Below are positions 55,364 to 64,000 of a stretch of DNA of 64,000 nt, piece after piece; within the stretch, counting starts at the first letter, position 1; the number at the start of each line of letters is the position of its first letter. Under the pieces are notes generated by a model, which saw only the letters and a list, made by a program, of their open reading frames with translations, had not been told where the DNA came from and did no database searches. Position numbers and translations under genes: made by a program. The stretch spans positions 62,001 to 126,000 of the forward strand of contig CAKZPV010000032.1 in NCBI GenBank assembly GCA_937139405.1, given 5' to 3'. This stretch comes from an uncultured Nitrospirota bacterium (GTDB taxonomy: Bacteria; Nitrospirota; Nitrospiria; Nitrospirales; UBA8639).

Positions 55364-56066
55364 GAGGTCAGTCCTTTCTTAGATGACGTATCATCATATG
55401 CAATGCTACCGGCAAAATGGTTAGCGAACCGGGTGCGGGCGATATTGAAGGAGACCGTAGAGGGAGGTATAGCTGGGAAAAAATAAAATTCGGTCGAAGT
55501 CCCACTGACCCGTTAGGTTTCATTCTACGTGGTAATTTGTCTTGATACGTCCCTTTCTCCACTCATTTTTCTGAATTTCTATCATCTTTTTTTCAATCCG
55601 ACGCGTTGTTATTTTCAGGATACATGTTCCCTTCGATGTGCCAAGAAAACCATATTGATTGAATAACATCAAGCAGAATTTTTCGTAAGCCCTTTCCTAC
55701 AGCAACAACTGGGGAGACGCCCGAGCTACATGAATATGTGCCCTACCCCTTCTGACGTAGTCCAGATAAGATTATGGCGAGTACTCCATTTCTTTCATGA
55801 GATTTTGGCTCTTTCCTCATAAGGACTCCACGACCCTGTTTCTTTGAATACCCATAGAGGAACGAAAATAATGAATAACTTCAACCCTTATTTTGAAGAT
55901 AAAAGAGTCCTATAACAGTTCCTTTATCAAAATTATCCATATCTGCCATGCTGCAATGGTAATCCATATTTTAAAAGCCTGGCGATTTACCTCTTGCCCG
56001 AAGTGGGAATCAGTGTTTCTGCTAGTCAGGAAAATCCCGGAAAATTGTGAAGTGGGAAAACCATTT

Positions 56067-56090
56067 TGGGGGAAACTCTGGGGGCAGCAG
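56067..56090 (+). repeat. 24-nt repeat, right inverted copy near Tc operon
   Basis: Two 12-nt units, TGGGGGAAACTC and TGGGGGCAGCAG, followed by TAA. The copy at 34669-34692 is the same in reverse orientation with 4 differences. Confidence 0.6.
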
Positions 56091-56550
56091 TAAACCCAGA
56101 AGATATAAATACCGTTTACTATCAGCAAAATGTAACGACTTTTTGGTAGCTAGGGCAGCAACCGATAAATTGACGAGATAAACCTAGGAAGGCACGACCG
56201 TTCAGCTGCAGTTGTTTAATCTACCAGTACTTGGTTAACGGAAATGGAAACGAAGGGAATCTTGCCGAAGATAAAGAGTTAAAGCTGGGAGTAGGTTTCA
56301 ACAGGGTGGCGAGAAATCGGGAGGTGGAGGATTCTACAATCCTTTCCTTTATAGCATCCTCCCTCTTTGATGAAAAAAGTGCTTAAGGCTGCGAGAGAAG
56401 GTTTCGATTTTTCGCAGTCAGAACCAGAATCCACCTAAACCTAAGTGTGATCTAGAATGATTAAGATGGATAGAGTGCCACAATCCACACATCATGACAA
56501 GGCATTCAACCTTTTTGATTGTGATGGAGTGTGATTGCGATAGATCTGGA

Positions 56551-56586
56551 ACTGGGACCAAAACCGGGAGTAAAACTGGGAGTGGA
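56551..56586 (+). repeat. Three 12-nt direct repeats
   Basis: Units ACTGGGACCAAA, ACCGGGAGTAAA and ACTGGGAGTGGA stand end to end with 2-4 differences between them. In one frame they encode LGPK PGVK LGVE. No gene overlaps them. Confidence 0.55.
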
Positions 56587-56889
56587 AGTTCTTGAACGGG
56601 GGACCCTAATGGACGAGATTCGCAACTGCTATATGACTTCTCTTTCAGCTATGACCGAGATCCATGCAGGCAACAACGTTTTGACTTGCCAAAGATAATT
56701 CAGATCCTCATATGGTATCGTGGAGAGTTTATAAATAGTGGTGTAAGTAGTTGGAAAGAGATAATTCTCAATTTCCAATTCATTGACCTTCAATACGTAA
56801 CATTGAGAATTCACTTCACAATGAATATTTACATCTCTGCCTTTTTACTTACACTCAACACCGGCATAACCTCTTATCCACCATAGCGG

Positions 56890-58467
56890 TCATTGTGTTA
56901 CAGGTGTGGAATACTCGTAATCGGTGTATTGCCACTCACTTGACCCCTTTCGGTAGGAAAGACGGACAAAAAGGGTAATGCCGAAGTTAGGCAACGTGAC
57001 CCTTGCATTAAGATCAGTTATTTCTCCGCTGTCAAAGAGGTCATGTCCTCCTCTATACGACCCAACCTTGAGTCGATATGTATTCCACCCTCCAATTCCT
57101 GAAGTCCACTTAAAGTTAATGTCCTGGTTGCGGACGGTTGATCCAGGCACCGGATGCGTAAGATTGGGTTTGAGCGATGTAAAAAGAGGAAACCGATCGC
57201 GGACAAAGACATCGATGTCTCCATTCGTGTCATGGGGCACGAGGTTCGAGGCTGCCGAGCTAAAGGCCACGAAGCGCCCATCCGCACTGAGGGCAGGGTG
57301 ACCAAAAATAGGGGCATTGCCCTCCTGGCCGGCGCTATTGACACTGACCCGGGTGGTGGTTCCCGTCTGGCGGTCATGAACGAAAATATCGTCGGCTCCA
57401 TTGGTGTCGTGCGGCACAAGATTGGAGGCCGCCGAGCCAAAGGCCACGAGGCGCCCATCCACGCTGAGGGCAGATACAATGCCACTCATAGCATTGCCTT
57501 CTTGGCCCGCGCTATTAACACTGACGCGCGTGGTGGTTCCCGTCTGGCGGTCGTGGACGAAGATATCGTCAGCCCCATTGGTGTCCTGCGGGACGAGATT
57601 GGAGGCCGCCGAGCTAAAGGCCACGAAGAGTCCATCCGCGCTGATCGCAAGTGCACCATGATCCGAGGCACTGCCCTCCTGCCCCGCACTATTGACACTA
57701 ACCCGCGTGGTGGTTCCCGTCTGGCGGTCGTGGACGAAGATATCGTTGACCCCATTGGTGTCGTGCGGCACGAGGTTGGAGGCCCGAGAGGCAAAAGCCA
57801 CGAAGCGCCCATCCGCGCTGAGGGCAGGTGCAGAACTACCACCGGCATTGCCTTCTTGACCCCCGCTATCAACACTGACGCGCGTGGTGGTCCCCTCCTG
57901 GCGATCGTGGACGAAGATATCGTCAGCCCCATTGGTGTCATGGGACACAAGGTTGGAGGCATCTGAACAAAAGGCCACGAAGCGCCCGTCAGCGCTAATG
58001 GCGACGACAAGACAATTACCGGCGTTGCCTTCTTGACCCCCGCTATTGACGCTGACCCGGGTCGTGGCCTCCATCTGCCGGTCGTGGACAAAGGTATCGA
58101 AGTACAAGTTCCCGTTGCTATCATCAGGGACGAGGTTAGAAGCCCGTGAGCCAAAGGCCACAAAACGTCCGTCGGCGCTGAGGGCAGATACAATGCCACT
58201 ACGAGCGTTGCCTTCTTGGCCTGCGCTATTGACGCTGACCCTCGTGGTCTCACCCACATCAACAGATATCGGAGGCGGGAGAGACGGCGACTCAACGTTC
58301 GGTCCTTTCTCATCGATTCGCAAATCCTGCCCCAAAGTTACCTGGACCGAATAATTCAGAACTCCAAGCAAGACACTTCCAGACAAAAGGACGAGCCATA
58401 ATCCGTAATGCCCCTCCAAAGAACGATGGCGGTTACCGTTAAAAGTGACTTGATGTGTAGAGTTCAT
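56890..58467 (-). CDS. Secreted six-repeat beta-propeller-like protein
   Basis: 525 residues. A signal or anchor helix (LWLVLLSGSVLLGVLNY) is at 24-40. Six tandem repeats follow at residues 74-429, each of 59-61 residues with the pattern TTRVSVNSAGQEGNA ... SADGRFVAF ... ASNLVPHDTNG ... DIFVHDRQTG, as in TolB/PD40-type propellers. An Ig/Fn3-like module (HPVPGSTVRNQDINFKWTSG ... LFVRLSYRKG) ends the protein and matches that of the DUF1566 protein at 31.5 kb. It is probably a surface or periplasmic binding protein. GGAGG precedes the ATG. It stands alone. Confidence 0.82.
   Translation of the reverse strand: MNSTHQVTFNGNRHRSLEGHYGLWLVLLSGSVLLGVLNYSVQVTLGQDLRIDEKGPNVESPSLPPPISVDVGETTRVSVNSAGQEGNARSGIVSALSADGRFVAFGSRASNLVPDDSNGNLYFDTFVHDRQMEATTRVSVNSGGQEGNAGNCLVVAISADGRFVAFCSDASNLVSHDTNGADDIFVHDRQEGTTTRVSVDSGGQEGNAGGSSAPALSADGRFVAFASRASNLVPHDTNGVNDIFVHDRQTGTTTRVSVNSAGQEGSASDHGALAISADGLFVAFSSAASNLVPQDTNGADDIFVHDRQTGTTTRVSVNSAGQEGNAMSGIVSALSVDGRLVAFGSAASNLVPHDTNGADDIFVHDRQTGTTTRVSVNSAGQEGNAPIFGHPALSADGRFVAFSSAASNLVPHDTNGDIDVFVRDRFPLFTSLKPNLTHPVPGSTVRNQDINFKWTSGIGGWNTYRLKVGSYRGGHDLFDSGEITDLNARVTLPNFGITLFVRLSYRKGSSEWQYTDYEYSTPVTQ
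57181..58248 (-). repeat. Six tandem coding repeats of about 177 nt
   Basis: The DNA encoding the six 59-61-residue repeats is highly similar between units, especially the last three, which suggests recent duplication or gene conversion. The first unit is 183 nt long and the others 177 nt. Confidence 0.85.
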
Positions 58468-58822
58468 AAGTCCTCCAATTTACTTTTGTCTCTACCTCTG
58501 CATGCCCGTATTGCCAACTTCCAGTTTAACGAAAACGTATGAGCGTACTCTTTCTATAGACAGGATGTGAAAGGAGAACAACATTTGGTCACCAATATAA
58601 AACGCTGGGTAAGATCAAGGCTAGATACCGTTTAGAGCAGACGATGACCTTTTATAACACACTGGGGACTGGTCACGATCAAGACCAGGATTGAGTTCAA
58701 TAGCACGAAAAGTTTCTGTTCTTCGCGTTGCTTGGTTAGTCTAAGGTAACAGCATCTTCCATTCTTTTTGCCGATTCAGGATGGTAGCTCTTACTGATCG
58801 TTATCTCCTGTGTAACATCTAG
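58468..58822. other. Non-coding gap of about 355 nt
   Basis: Lies between the repeat protein and the candidate immunity gene. No protein-like frame was found; it should contain the repeat-protein promoter and perhaps the toxin-operon terminator. Confidence 0.4.
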
Positions 58823-59236
58823 TTATTGGGGCAGTTGCTCCTTTACTATTCTTTCTATTGAATTGATGTTACCTTCCACTGAGCTAATCATTTCTAAAAA
58901 GAACTCAATCAGTTCGCCAATATCATCGGAAGGTTGTTCAACATACAAAACGCATATAACCGATCTTAAGGCGCAATATTCCTTTTCTTGTGTATTAGTA
59001 GATGCATTTCGCTTATCTAAGTATTGCCAACACCTTACACGCGCTTCTTCCAATTGACTGGAATTGATACTCTTTTCCATCCAGTACTTTCGAGCTAGTT
59101 CAAGGGCTTCAAACCCTATTTTGGGAAGGAACTTTTCGACCAATGTAATGCATCCAAGCATTAGACAGATACATTGCTCGTAACTATCACCAACATCTGA
59201 TTCTATGACATCCACAAGTTGATCTAACGTCATCAT
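58823..59236 (-). CDS. Candidate immunity protein for the RHS deaminase
   Basis: 137 residues, acidic and mostly helical (MMTLDQLVDVIESDVGDSYE..., EFFLEMISSVEGNINSIERI). No signal peptide, so cytoplasmic. Its ATG lies 1 nt after the toxin stop, in the usual place for an immunity gene. A TTG further up would make it overlap the toxin. The family is not recognised; helical DUF416-like or Imm-type proteins are possible. The role is inferred from location only. Confidence 0.6.
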   Translation of the reverse strand: MMTLDQLVDVIESDVGDSYEQCICLMLGCITLVEKFLPKIGFEALELARKYWMEKSINSSQLEEARVRCWQYLDKRNASTNTQEKEYCALRSVICVLYVEQPSDDIGELIEFFLEMISSVEGNINSIERIVKEQLPQ

Positions 59237-59237
59237 G

Positions 59238-62200
59238 CTAATATTTGATTCCAAATTGATCCATCACATTGGCGCACGTAGGGCACGCCGGTTTGGGGGT
59301 CTTGTGGCCCGGCTTAGATTTGCCTATGTTCACCGCCTTCATATTTCCACCTGATGGGTTAACTCCTGATTTCAGTGATTGGTCAATACAACCAATTTCA
59401 GCACAATTTCCGTGCCACGGTTTTCTTTGGGATGGAGGAACATTATCTAATGCCTGCTGAAGCCGGGGGTCTAGATTGGTCTTCGGTCCGCTTATATCTG
59501 TAAAGGTTTTTTCACCTACGTCAAACTGTGCAGCAGCTCCTCGCTTCTTACCTGCAGCCAAAGCTGCATCGGCGACTCCCTCTGCTGTGTCTGTAACACA
59601 ATTATGAGCCACCAGACGATTTATGCCAACTCCAAAAGTCTCGAATCCGGCAACCGTGAGGTTGAACGTATCTGGGAGTTCAGGGCCACGACGAATCTTC
59701 GTCACCGTCACGCCCTGTCCATCCAACGTTGCTAGGCTGAGCCCAACATGAAGATGACGTGCTTCAATCCATCCTTGTCCTTCTACAAAAAAGGGATGTT
59801 CCGGAGTGACTGTGAGAATTTCCTCCCCTTGGGTTCCGTGAATACTGAGTTCAAACGTCGGCTGAAGCCCGTTATGATGCACTTGTAAAACCGGTTTTAG
59901 TTGTACGTGCTCATTTTCTGCGTCGAAAGAAAGGATCTGGTCTCCCTCTTGGACTGTCTCGATGGCTGCAGGTCCTGTCTCGGTATGGATCACGGTGCCC
60001 GCAGCGAAGCATCGCTTGCAGCTTTTCATTTTCTTGAGCCGCTTGAAGGCCCGCTTACCGTATTTGCTGCCTACTTTGACGAGCTTCCCGCCAGCCTTTC
60101 CAAGCACGACACCTGCCAGCGCGCCGGCTCCGGCTACGACCAAGTCCTCCGTCGCAACATTGGGATCCATCACCATGTTCACGGTGGCAATGACATCGTT
60201 TGCGGTATCGTAAGCACTCCACACCCGGTAGGCGATAATCGCGGCCGGAATCAAAAAGGCCAGTTCGCCGTCCTGATCGCGGTAATTCAACGGGTTATTT
60301 AAGTTATTGACATACAGATTGGCTCCTTGGGGCAGATAGGGATGTCGAGCCCTGGCCGGATCGGGCCGGTTAAATCGTCCAGTGGCAGTATTGACCAGGC
60401 GCCAACTGTTGTTGAGATAGGGAGCAGCATCTACATCCTGTAGATAGGAGGCAGGAAGCCGGGTGTCAGCGGTGGCTTGGTTGCCGGACGCAAATCGAAT
60501 CTCCCGTCCAAACGGCGAAAACTCCCGATAGACCCGTGTGAACGCCTCATCGGCGTCCAGACTGACAGCTTCGAAGTCTCGCCAGTCACGAATATGATAT
60601 GCGAGGGAGCTGACCCCGGCCGTATGCTCAATGGTAGCGATATGCGAGTCATCCATATAAACGTATTCGTACCGCCTAGTGCTGGGTACAACTCGGCCTT
60701 TGACGTCCCGAAAATGCGAACCATAAAACCAGCGGTCGTGAACCTCCTCATAAAGCAACCGACCCCGCTCATCCCGCAGGTAATAGTGGGTCTCGTGACC
60801 CGACACCATGCGCGCAAGATTGCCTTCTCCGTCATATACATATTGTTGACTGATGAAGCCGTTGTGGTCCAACACCGTCTCGACGTGATCTTCATAGGAA
60901 TACACGAAGCTGGTGTCGTGGCCTTTGATGATCCGTCCTTGGTTATCGTAGGTAACCCTAGGGTTAGGGTTAGGAGGAACATTGGTATCCGTCCAGCGGT
61001 TGAACGCGTCGTATTCACCAATAGCCTCAGCCGGGAACTGAATGCTTCCCTGATTGGTCTTCACCTCCATGCCGTTTGAATACGAATACTCGGGCAAACC
61101 CGTGATGGAGATAGTGCTCTTTCGTTCCTTCAAATTTCCTTGATCATCAAATTCATAATCCGCTTTTCCCGCACCCTGTGACGTCGCGAGTGTATAAGTA
61201 TCCAACTGGCTCCGACCATCGTATGAGGCGAAAAATGCCCCTATCATGCCCGCATCTTGCCGGATGAAAGCGTTCACAAGTGAATCGGGCGTATAGGAAA
61301 TCTCGCTAATGGCATACAGCATGTCATTGACCTGGTCACAATTGGAGGAGATACAGCGACGAGCTCGATGGCTCGCAAGGCGGCCCCGATCGTCGTAACT
61401 CCAATTCAGATCGATGGATCCATGCGGAGTCAGCGCGTGACCTACGTCTCCCCCAGTCATGGAGACACGAGTAAACTGACTCGGCTGATTGTCCGCATAC
61501 CCGTAAAGGTGCAGAGTTCCATTCATTGGTGACCCGGCAGAATTAAACGGAGAATAATCTACTAGTGGCAGCGGATCTGTCGCGCCAGGAAGCTGCAGAG
61601 TGACCTTTTTGGCATCGCCCAAGGCATTGTAGATGGTGCTTATCTTGCTCCCAGCTCGGCCCCAGCCCTCCAGGCTGGTATCGGCCTTGGGAAACTGGAG
61701 CACGGTCGGCTCGCCAGCCAAATTAAAGATACGGCGTACCGTCAACACCACTGCATCATCAGTGCGAACGGTCACATTGGGGCATGCTTTGCCAATGCAG
61801 GGAGCGTAAGTTTCTTCGACGTGCAGATTTTTATTGGTTGGAATGTGATCCCACCCGTCCCGAATCACTGGCCGGGCCACCGGATTGTTGAAGGCAATGA
61901 GACCCCAGACACCAAAAGGTGAAATTTCAGGTCGTAGGCAATTAGAATCGTGACACTTGACCGCGCGGACTCTCCAGCAATACAGCGTATCGGGATGAGT
62001 GGCCCACTTAAAGTTGGGATTTTTCTGGCGGATGTGCTTTTGGATATCCATCCCCGTAAATTTCTCGGGGGTAGACGCCTTAGTCCACTTATCATGGGCC
62101 ACTATCACTCCAACCTCACATTCCTCTTGCGCAAGTCCCCATGCATAGGTAGGGGAAAGTGTGCTGGTAGAATTAACCTGTCTAACCTCCATCTCGTAAT

Positions 62201-64000
62201 GCGAGGCTTCTTCCACTTTCGTGAAGGCCATCGGAGTTTTGTGGAATTTGTCTATCGCATTGGGGGCCGGAGAAAACACTTCTCCCCCCTGCCATGGAGA
62301 AGGCGCATCTAGGCCGCGTGGCATTTCGAGTGTGAGGTCTTTGGCTCTGCCAGCAGGGTCGAAGTTCGTGTAGTTTCTTCGGACCGGCAAACCGTTACTG
62401 AATGTTCCGGTTTTAGGATCTGTGTCGGTGGCAAACTGGTTGCCCCAGCTTTCGACTAAGGTCGGTTGAGTTGTAGCCGCGTCATAGTGAATCGTCCGCA
62501 AAATCTTTCCAGCCTGCGAACATAAACCTTGAAAGACCTTGCGTGTTTCAGTGATTTGACCAAGGCCGTTGATTTTGTAGCAGAGCCGGTAACCGAGCCC
62601 CTCAAAACGAGTCCAGTCTTTAAATCCCCGACCATCGTAGTGGTGCACCACTTTTCCAATTTCCGGTCGGTCCTCACTGACCAAACGGCCTAACAAGTCG
62701 AAGGTCTCGTGGATGGTATAAGGGAACCCGTCGGACGAAATTTGGGAATACCAGAGACCACCATCGGAATCCCAATTATAGAGTTGATTGATGCGATCAG
62801 ACCCATCCCGTTGATACCCACGCAGGAGAGGCCGTCCGGACCAAGAATCTTCATTAAAAAGGGTGACCCCTTCTTTCTTAATGGTCTCGCTCTGCTTAGC
62901 AGCGGAAAAGCTTCGAGTGATTTCAGTGATCAGAGAGTTGTTAGGCCCGACTTCCTTCACCAAACGACCCGCGACGTCATACGATAACGTCAGAGGACCG
63001 CGGATTGGGTCTGTATACTTCTTGGGGCGTCCGGCATAGTCGAATTGGTTCCACTGCTTGGTGCTTGTGACGTTCCCTTCTACCAAATCTTTTTGTTCAA
63101 CTTTCCGACCTAAGCGATCAAAAGTGATTTTTCTCCAACCGTTAGCAGGGGAGCCGGAATCGGTCGCCGTCGGGCTTTCCTCTGGTTCTGGCGAAGAGAA
63201 CTGGTTGCCAAAGGTCCCTCCCCCTCCCCCCGGCGAAGAATCAGCGTTGTCGACTGTGATATCCCCGGAGCCTCTTGATGAGGTGCTTGTACCGCCAGTG
63301 CCAAGTGTTGCGGTGCCACCACTTTCATCAGTACATCTCCCGCCGCGACCTATGCAAATGAAATTTGCCGTACATTCGGATTTAGATAACGAGCAATAGT
63401 TGATGTGTATCGGTTCTTTGGTGCGCGTTTGCAGCTTGGTAAGTCGCCAGTCATTGTCCCACTTGTGAAGAGTCTCGACCGCATGCCGGATTTCCCGACC
63501 ATAAGTTCCATTTGGCTGAATATCGAGACGCTGCATAGTTGAGCCACCAGGATATTGCACCGCTGAAACAATGCCATATTGATAGTCGTAGGTAAGGATA
63601 GCGCCGGCGCGTGTGGCTGTTGCAATCGCACCTTTTTTTCCGACCCCGTTATGGTAAGTAAATGTGAACGCATCATAGGCTGAAGTTGTGTAGTAAAGGT
63701 TCTGCTTATCAACGAGATGACTGGCGTTACCCGACTTGTACAGAAGTTCCATTTTGGAGATGAAACTATCTCCTTCCTTCACCTGACGCAGGATGGGCAA
63801 TCCTAAAGCTAGTAGATTATTAGAGATAACATTCCGAAACGATCGGGTGATGGTAAGCCCGTTACTTTGTTCGATTGTTTTAGGTTGAAGAAAATCATAC
63901 TCCGATAAATTGCTGGTCAGTTTGTAAGCCGAGCCGGAGGATTTGTCCTCTTCGGTCCGCGATAGAACGCGATAAAGGGTTGGCTTAGTACTTGGTTGGC
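59238..64000 (-). CDS. RHS polymorphic toxin with HINT and YwqJ-like deaminase (5' partial)
   Basis: At least 1587 residues; the frame stays open to the window edge, so the N-terminus is missing. Multiple YD/RHS repeats fill most of it. The RHS core end FNRPDPARARHPYLPQGANL ... YRDQDGE is near 60.3 kb. A PT-HINT (intein-like) domain starts CFAAGTVIHTETGPAAIETV and ends NRLVAHNC. The C-terminal YwqJ-type deaminase has HGNCAE at about 59397-59414 and CPTC at 59274-59285, i.e. an H-x-x-C-A-E site with a P-C-x-x-C zinc pair. Such toxins edit nucleic acid bases of rival cells. The immunity gene follows. Confidence 0.88.
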   Translation of the reverse strand, partial: QPSTKPTLYRVLSRTEEDKSSGSAYKLTSNLSEYDFLQPKTIEQSNGLTITRSFRNVISNNLLALGLPILRQVKEGDSFISKMELLYKSGNASHLVDKQNLYYTTSAYDAFTFTYHNGVGKKGAIATATRAGAILTYDYQYGIVSAVQYPGGSTMQRLDIQPNGTYGREIRHAVETLHKWDNDWRLTKLQTRTKEPIHINYCSLSKSECTANFICIGRGGRCTDESGGTATLGTGGTSTSSRGSGDITVDNADSSPGGGGGTFGNQFSSPEPEESPTATDSGSPANGWRKITFDRLGRKVEQKDLVEGNVTSTKQWNQFDYAGRPKKYTDPIRGPLTLSYDVAGRLVKEVGPNNSLITEITRSFSAAKQSETIKKEGVTLFNEDSWSGRPLLRGYQRDGSDRINQLYNWDSDGGLWYSQISSDGFPYTIHETFDLLGRLVSEDRPEIGKVVHHYDGRGFKDWTRFEGLGYRLCYKINGLGQITETRKVFQGLCSQAGKILRTIHYDAATTQPTLVESWGNQFATDTDPKTGTFSNGLPVRRNYTNFDPAGRAKDLTLEMPRGLDAPSPWQGGEVFSPAPNAIDKFHKTPMAFTKVEEASHYEMEVRQVNSTSTLSPTYAWGLAQEECEVGVIVAHDKWTKASTPEKFTGMDIQKHIRQKNPNFKWATHPDTLYCWRVRAVKCHDSNCLRPEISPFGVWGLIAFNNPVARPVIRDGWDHIPTNKNLHVEETYAPCIGKACPNVTVRTDDAVVLTVRRIFNLAGEPTVLQFPKADTSLEGWGRAGSKISTIYNALGDAKKVTLQLPGATDPLPLVDYSPFNSAGSPMNGTLHLYGYADNQPSQFTRVSMTGGDVGHALTPHGSIDLNWSYDDRGRLASHRARRCISSNCDQVNDMLYAISEISYTPDSLVNAFIRQDAGMIGAFFASYDGRSQLDTYTLATSQGAGKADYEFDDQGNLKERKSTISITGLPEYSYSNGMEVKTNQGSIQFPAEAIGEYDAFNRWTDTNVPPNPNPRVTYDNQGRIIKGHDTSFVYSYEDHVETVLDHNGFISQQYVYDGEGNLARMVSGHETHYYLRDERGRLLYEEVHDRWFYGSHFRDVKGRVVPSTRRYEYVYMDDSHIATIEHTAGVSSLAYHIRDWRDFEAVSLDADEAFTRVYREFSPFGREIRFASGNQATADTRLPASYLQDVDAAPYLNNSWRLVNTATGRFNRPDPARARHPYLPQGANLYVNNLNNPLNYRDQDGELAFLIPAAIIAYRVWSAYDTANDVIATVNMVMDPNVATEDLVVAGAGALAGVVLGKAGGKLVKVGSKYGKRAFKRLKKMKSCKRCFAAGTVIHTETGPAAIETVQEGDQILSFDAENEHVQLKPVLQVHHNGLQPTFELSIHGTQGEEILTVTPEHPFFVEGQGWIEARHLHVGLSLATLDGQGVTVTKIRRGPELPDTFNLTVAGFETFGVGINRLVAHNCVTDTAEGVADAALAAGKKRGAAAQFDVGEKTFTDISGPKTNLDPRLQQALDNVPPSQRKPWHGNCAEIGCIDQSLKSGVNPSGGNMKAVNIGKSKPGHKTPKPACPTCANVMDQFGIKY

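Larger units (their letters stand above)
55364..56889. other. Gene-poor stretch upstream of the Tc operon
   Basis: No convincing gene in about 1.5 kb. It must contain the Tc operon promoter, but no clear boxes were found. It holds 12-nt-period repeats at 56067-56090 and 56551-56586. A frame ending in WGKLWGQQ-stop at 56093 is short and lacks a ribosome site. Confidence 0.5.

Noticed and set aside
57154..57966. Long plus-strand frame opposite the six-repeat protein
   Set aside because: It exists only because the repeated DNA keeps the reverse frame free of stops; composition is unlike a protein and there is no ribosome site.
57181..58248. CRISPR-like regular repeats
   Set aside because: The units are 177-183 nt and wholly coding; there are no spacers.
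60955..60985. TTAGGG-like telomere repeats
   Set aside because: Only about two and a half units, inside the RHS reading frame where they encode NPNPRV; coding chance.

Overview
This window looks like the chromosome of a Gram-negative bacterium of moderate GC. It has lipid A genes (lpxD and an MsbA-type exporter) and many signal-peptide and lipoprotein genes. Its housekeeping genes (prmA, ychF, yacG, def, lhr) are intact and tightly packed. The style suggests an environmental phylum such as Nitrospirota, but nothing here proves the taxon.

Region 1 (1-24.4 kb) is ordinary chromosome. It holds prmA, a MutS-like ATPase with membrane segments, the giant helicase lhr, a VanZ-like protein, an alpha/beta hydrolase and ychF. 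Next is an overlapping ketosynthase-ACP-lpxD operon, then an ABC exporter with yacG, def, HEAT-repeat proteins and two STAS regulators. Two decayed genes lie here: an unrecognised frame-shifted gene at 10.8-11.2 kb and a PotA-like ABC ATPase relic at 21.5-22.2 kb.

Region 2 (24.4-33.3 kb) is accessory DNA. Two 3'-terminal fragments of a tRNA-Leu(UAA) gene, in the same orientation, lie at 25.87 and 33.04 kb, each starting near the anticodon loop. That is what tyrosine-integrase insertion leaves behind. Between them are a lipoprotein, an intact and a broken copy of a molybdenum-carrier-like (SLOG) gene, a LexA-like repressor plus Y-family DNA polymerase under a palindromic SOS box, a secreted DUF1566 protein and duplicated gene relics.

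Region 3 (33.3-64 kb) is a toxin island. An AlbA_2/Schlafen-type protein is followed by a 20 kb minus-strand run of six genes. These are a TcB-TcC fusion (2623 aa), a TcA split into two proteins (2411 and 1078 aa), a T7-lysozyme-like amidase, a secreted SH3-like protein and a YjiK-like beta-propeller. Together they look like a complete Tc (ABC) toxin with its own candidate release enzyme. The run is bracketed by 24-nt imperfect inverted repeats at 34.67 and 56.07 kb. Beyond it are a secreted protein with six near-identical 59-residue repeats and a large RHS polymorphic toxin, cut by the window edge, that ends in a HINT domain and a YwqJ-like deaminase warhead with an adjacent candidate immunity gene.

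The most novel points are the toxin-release operon layout, the uncharacterised 311-residue Tc cargo, the unrecognised immunity protein, and the recurring 12-nt-period direct repeats at island joints.
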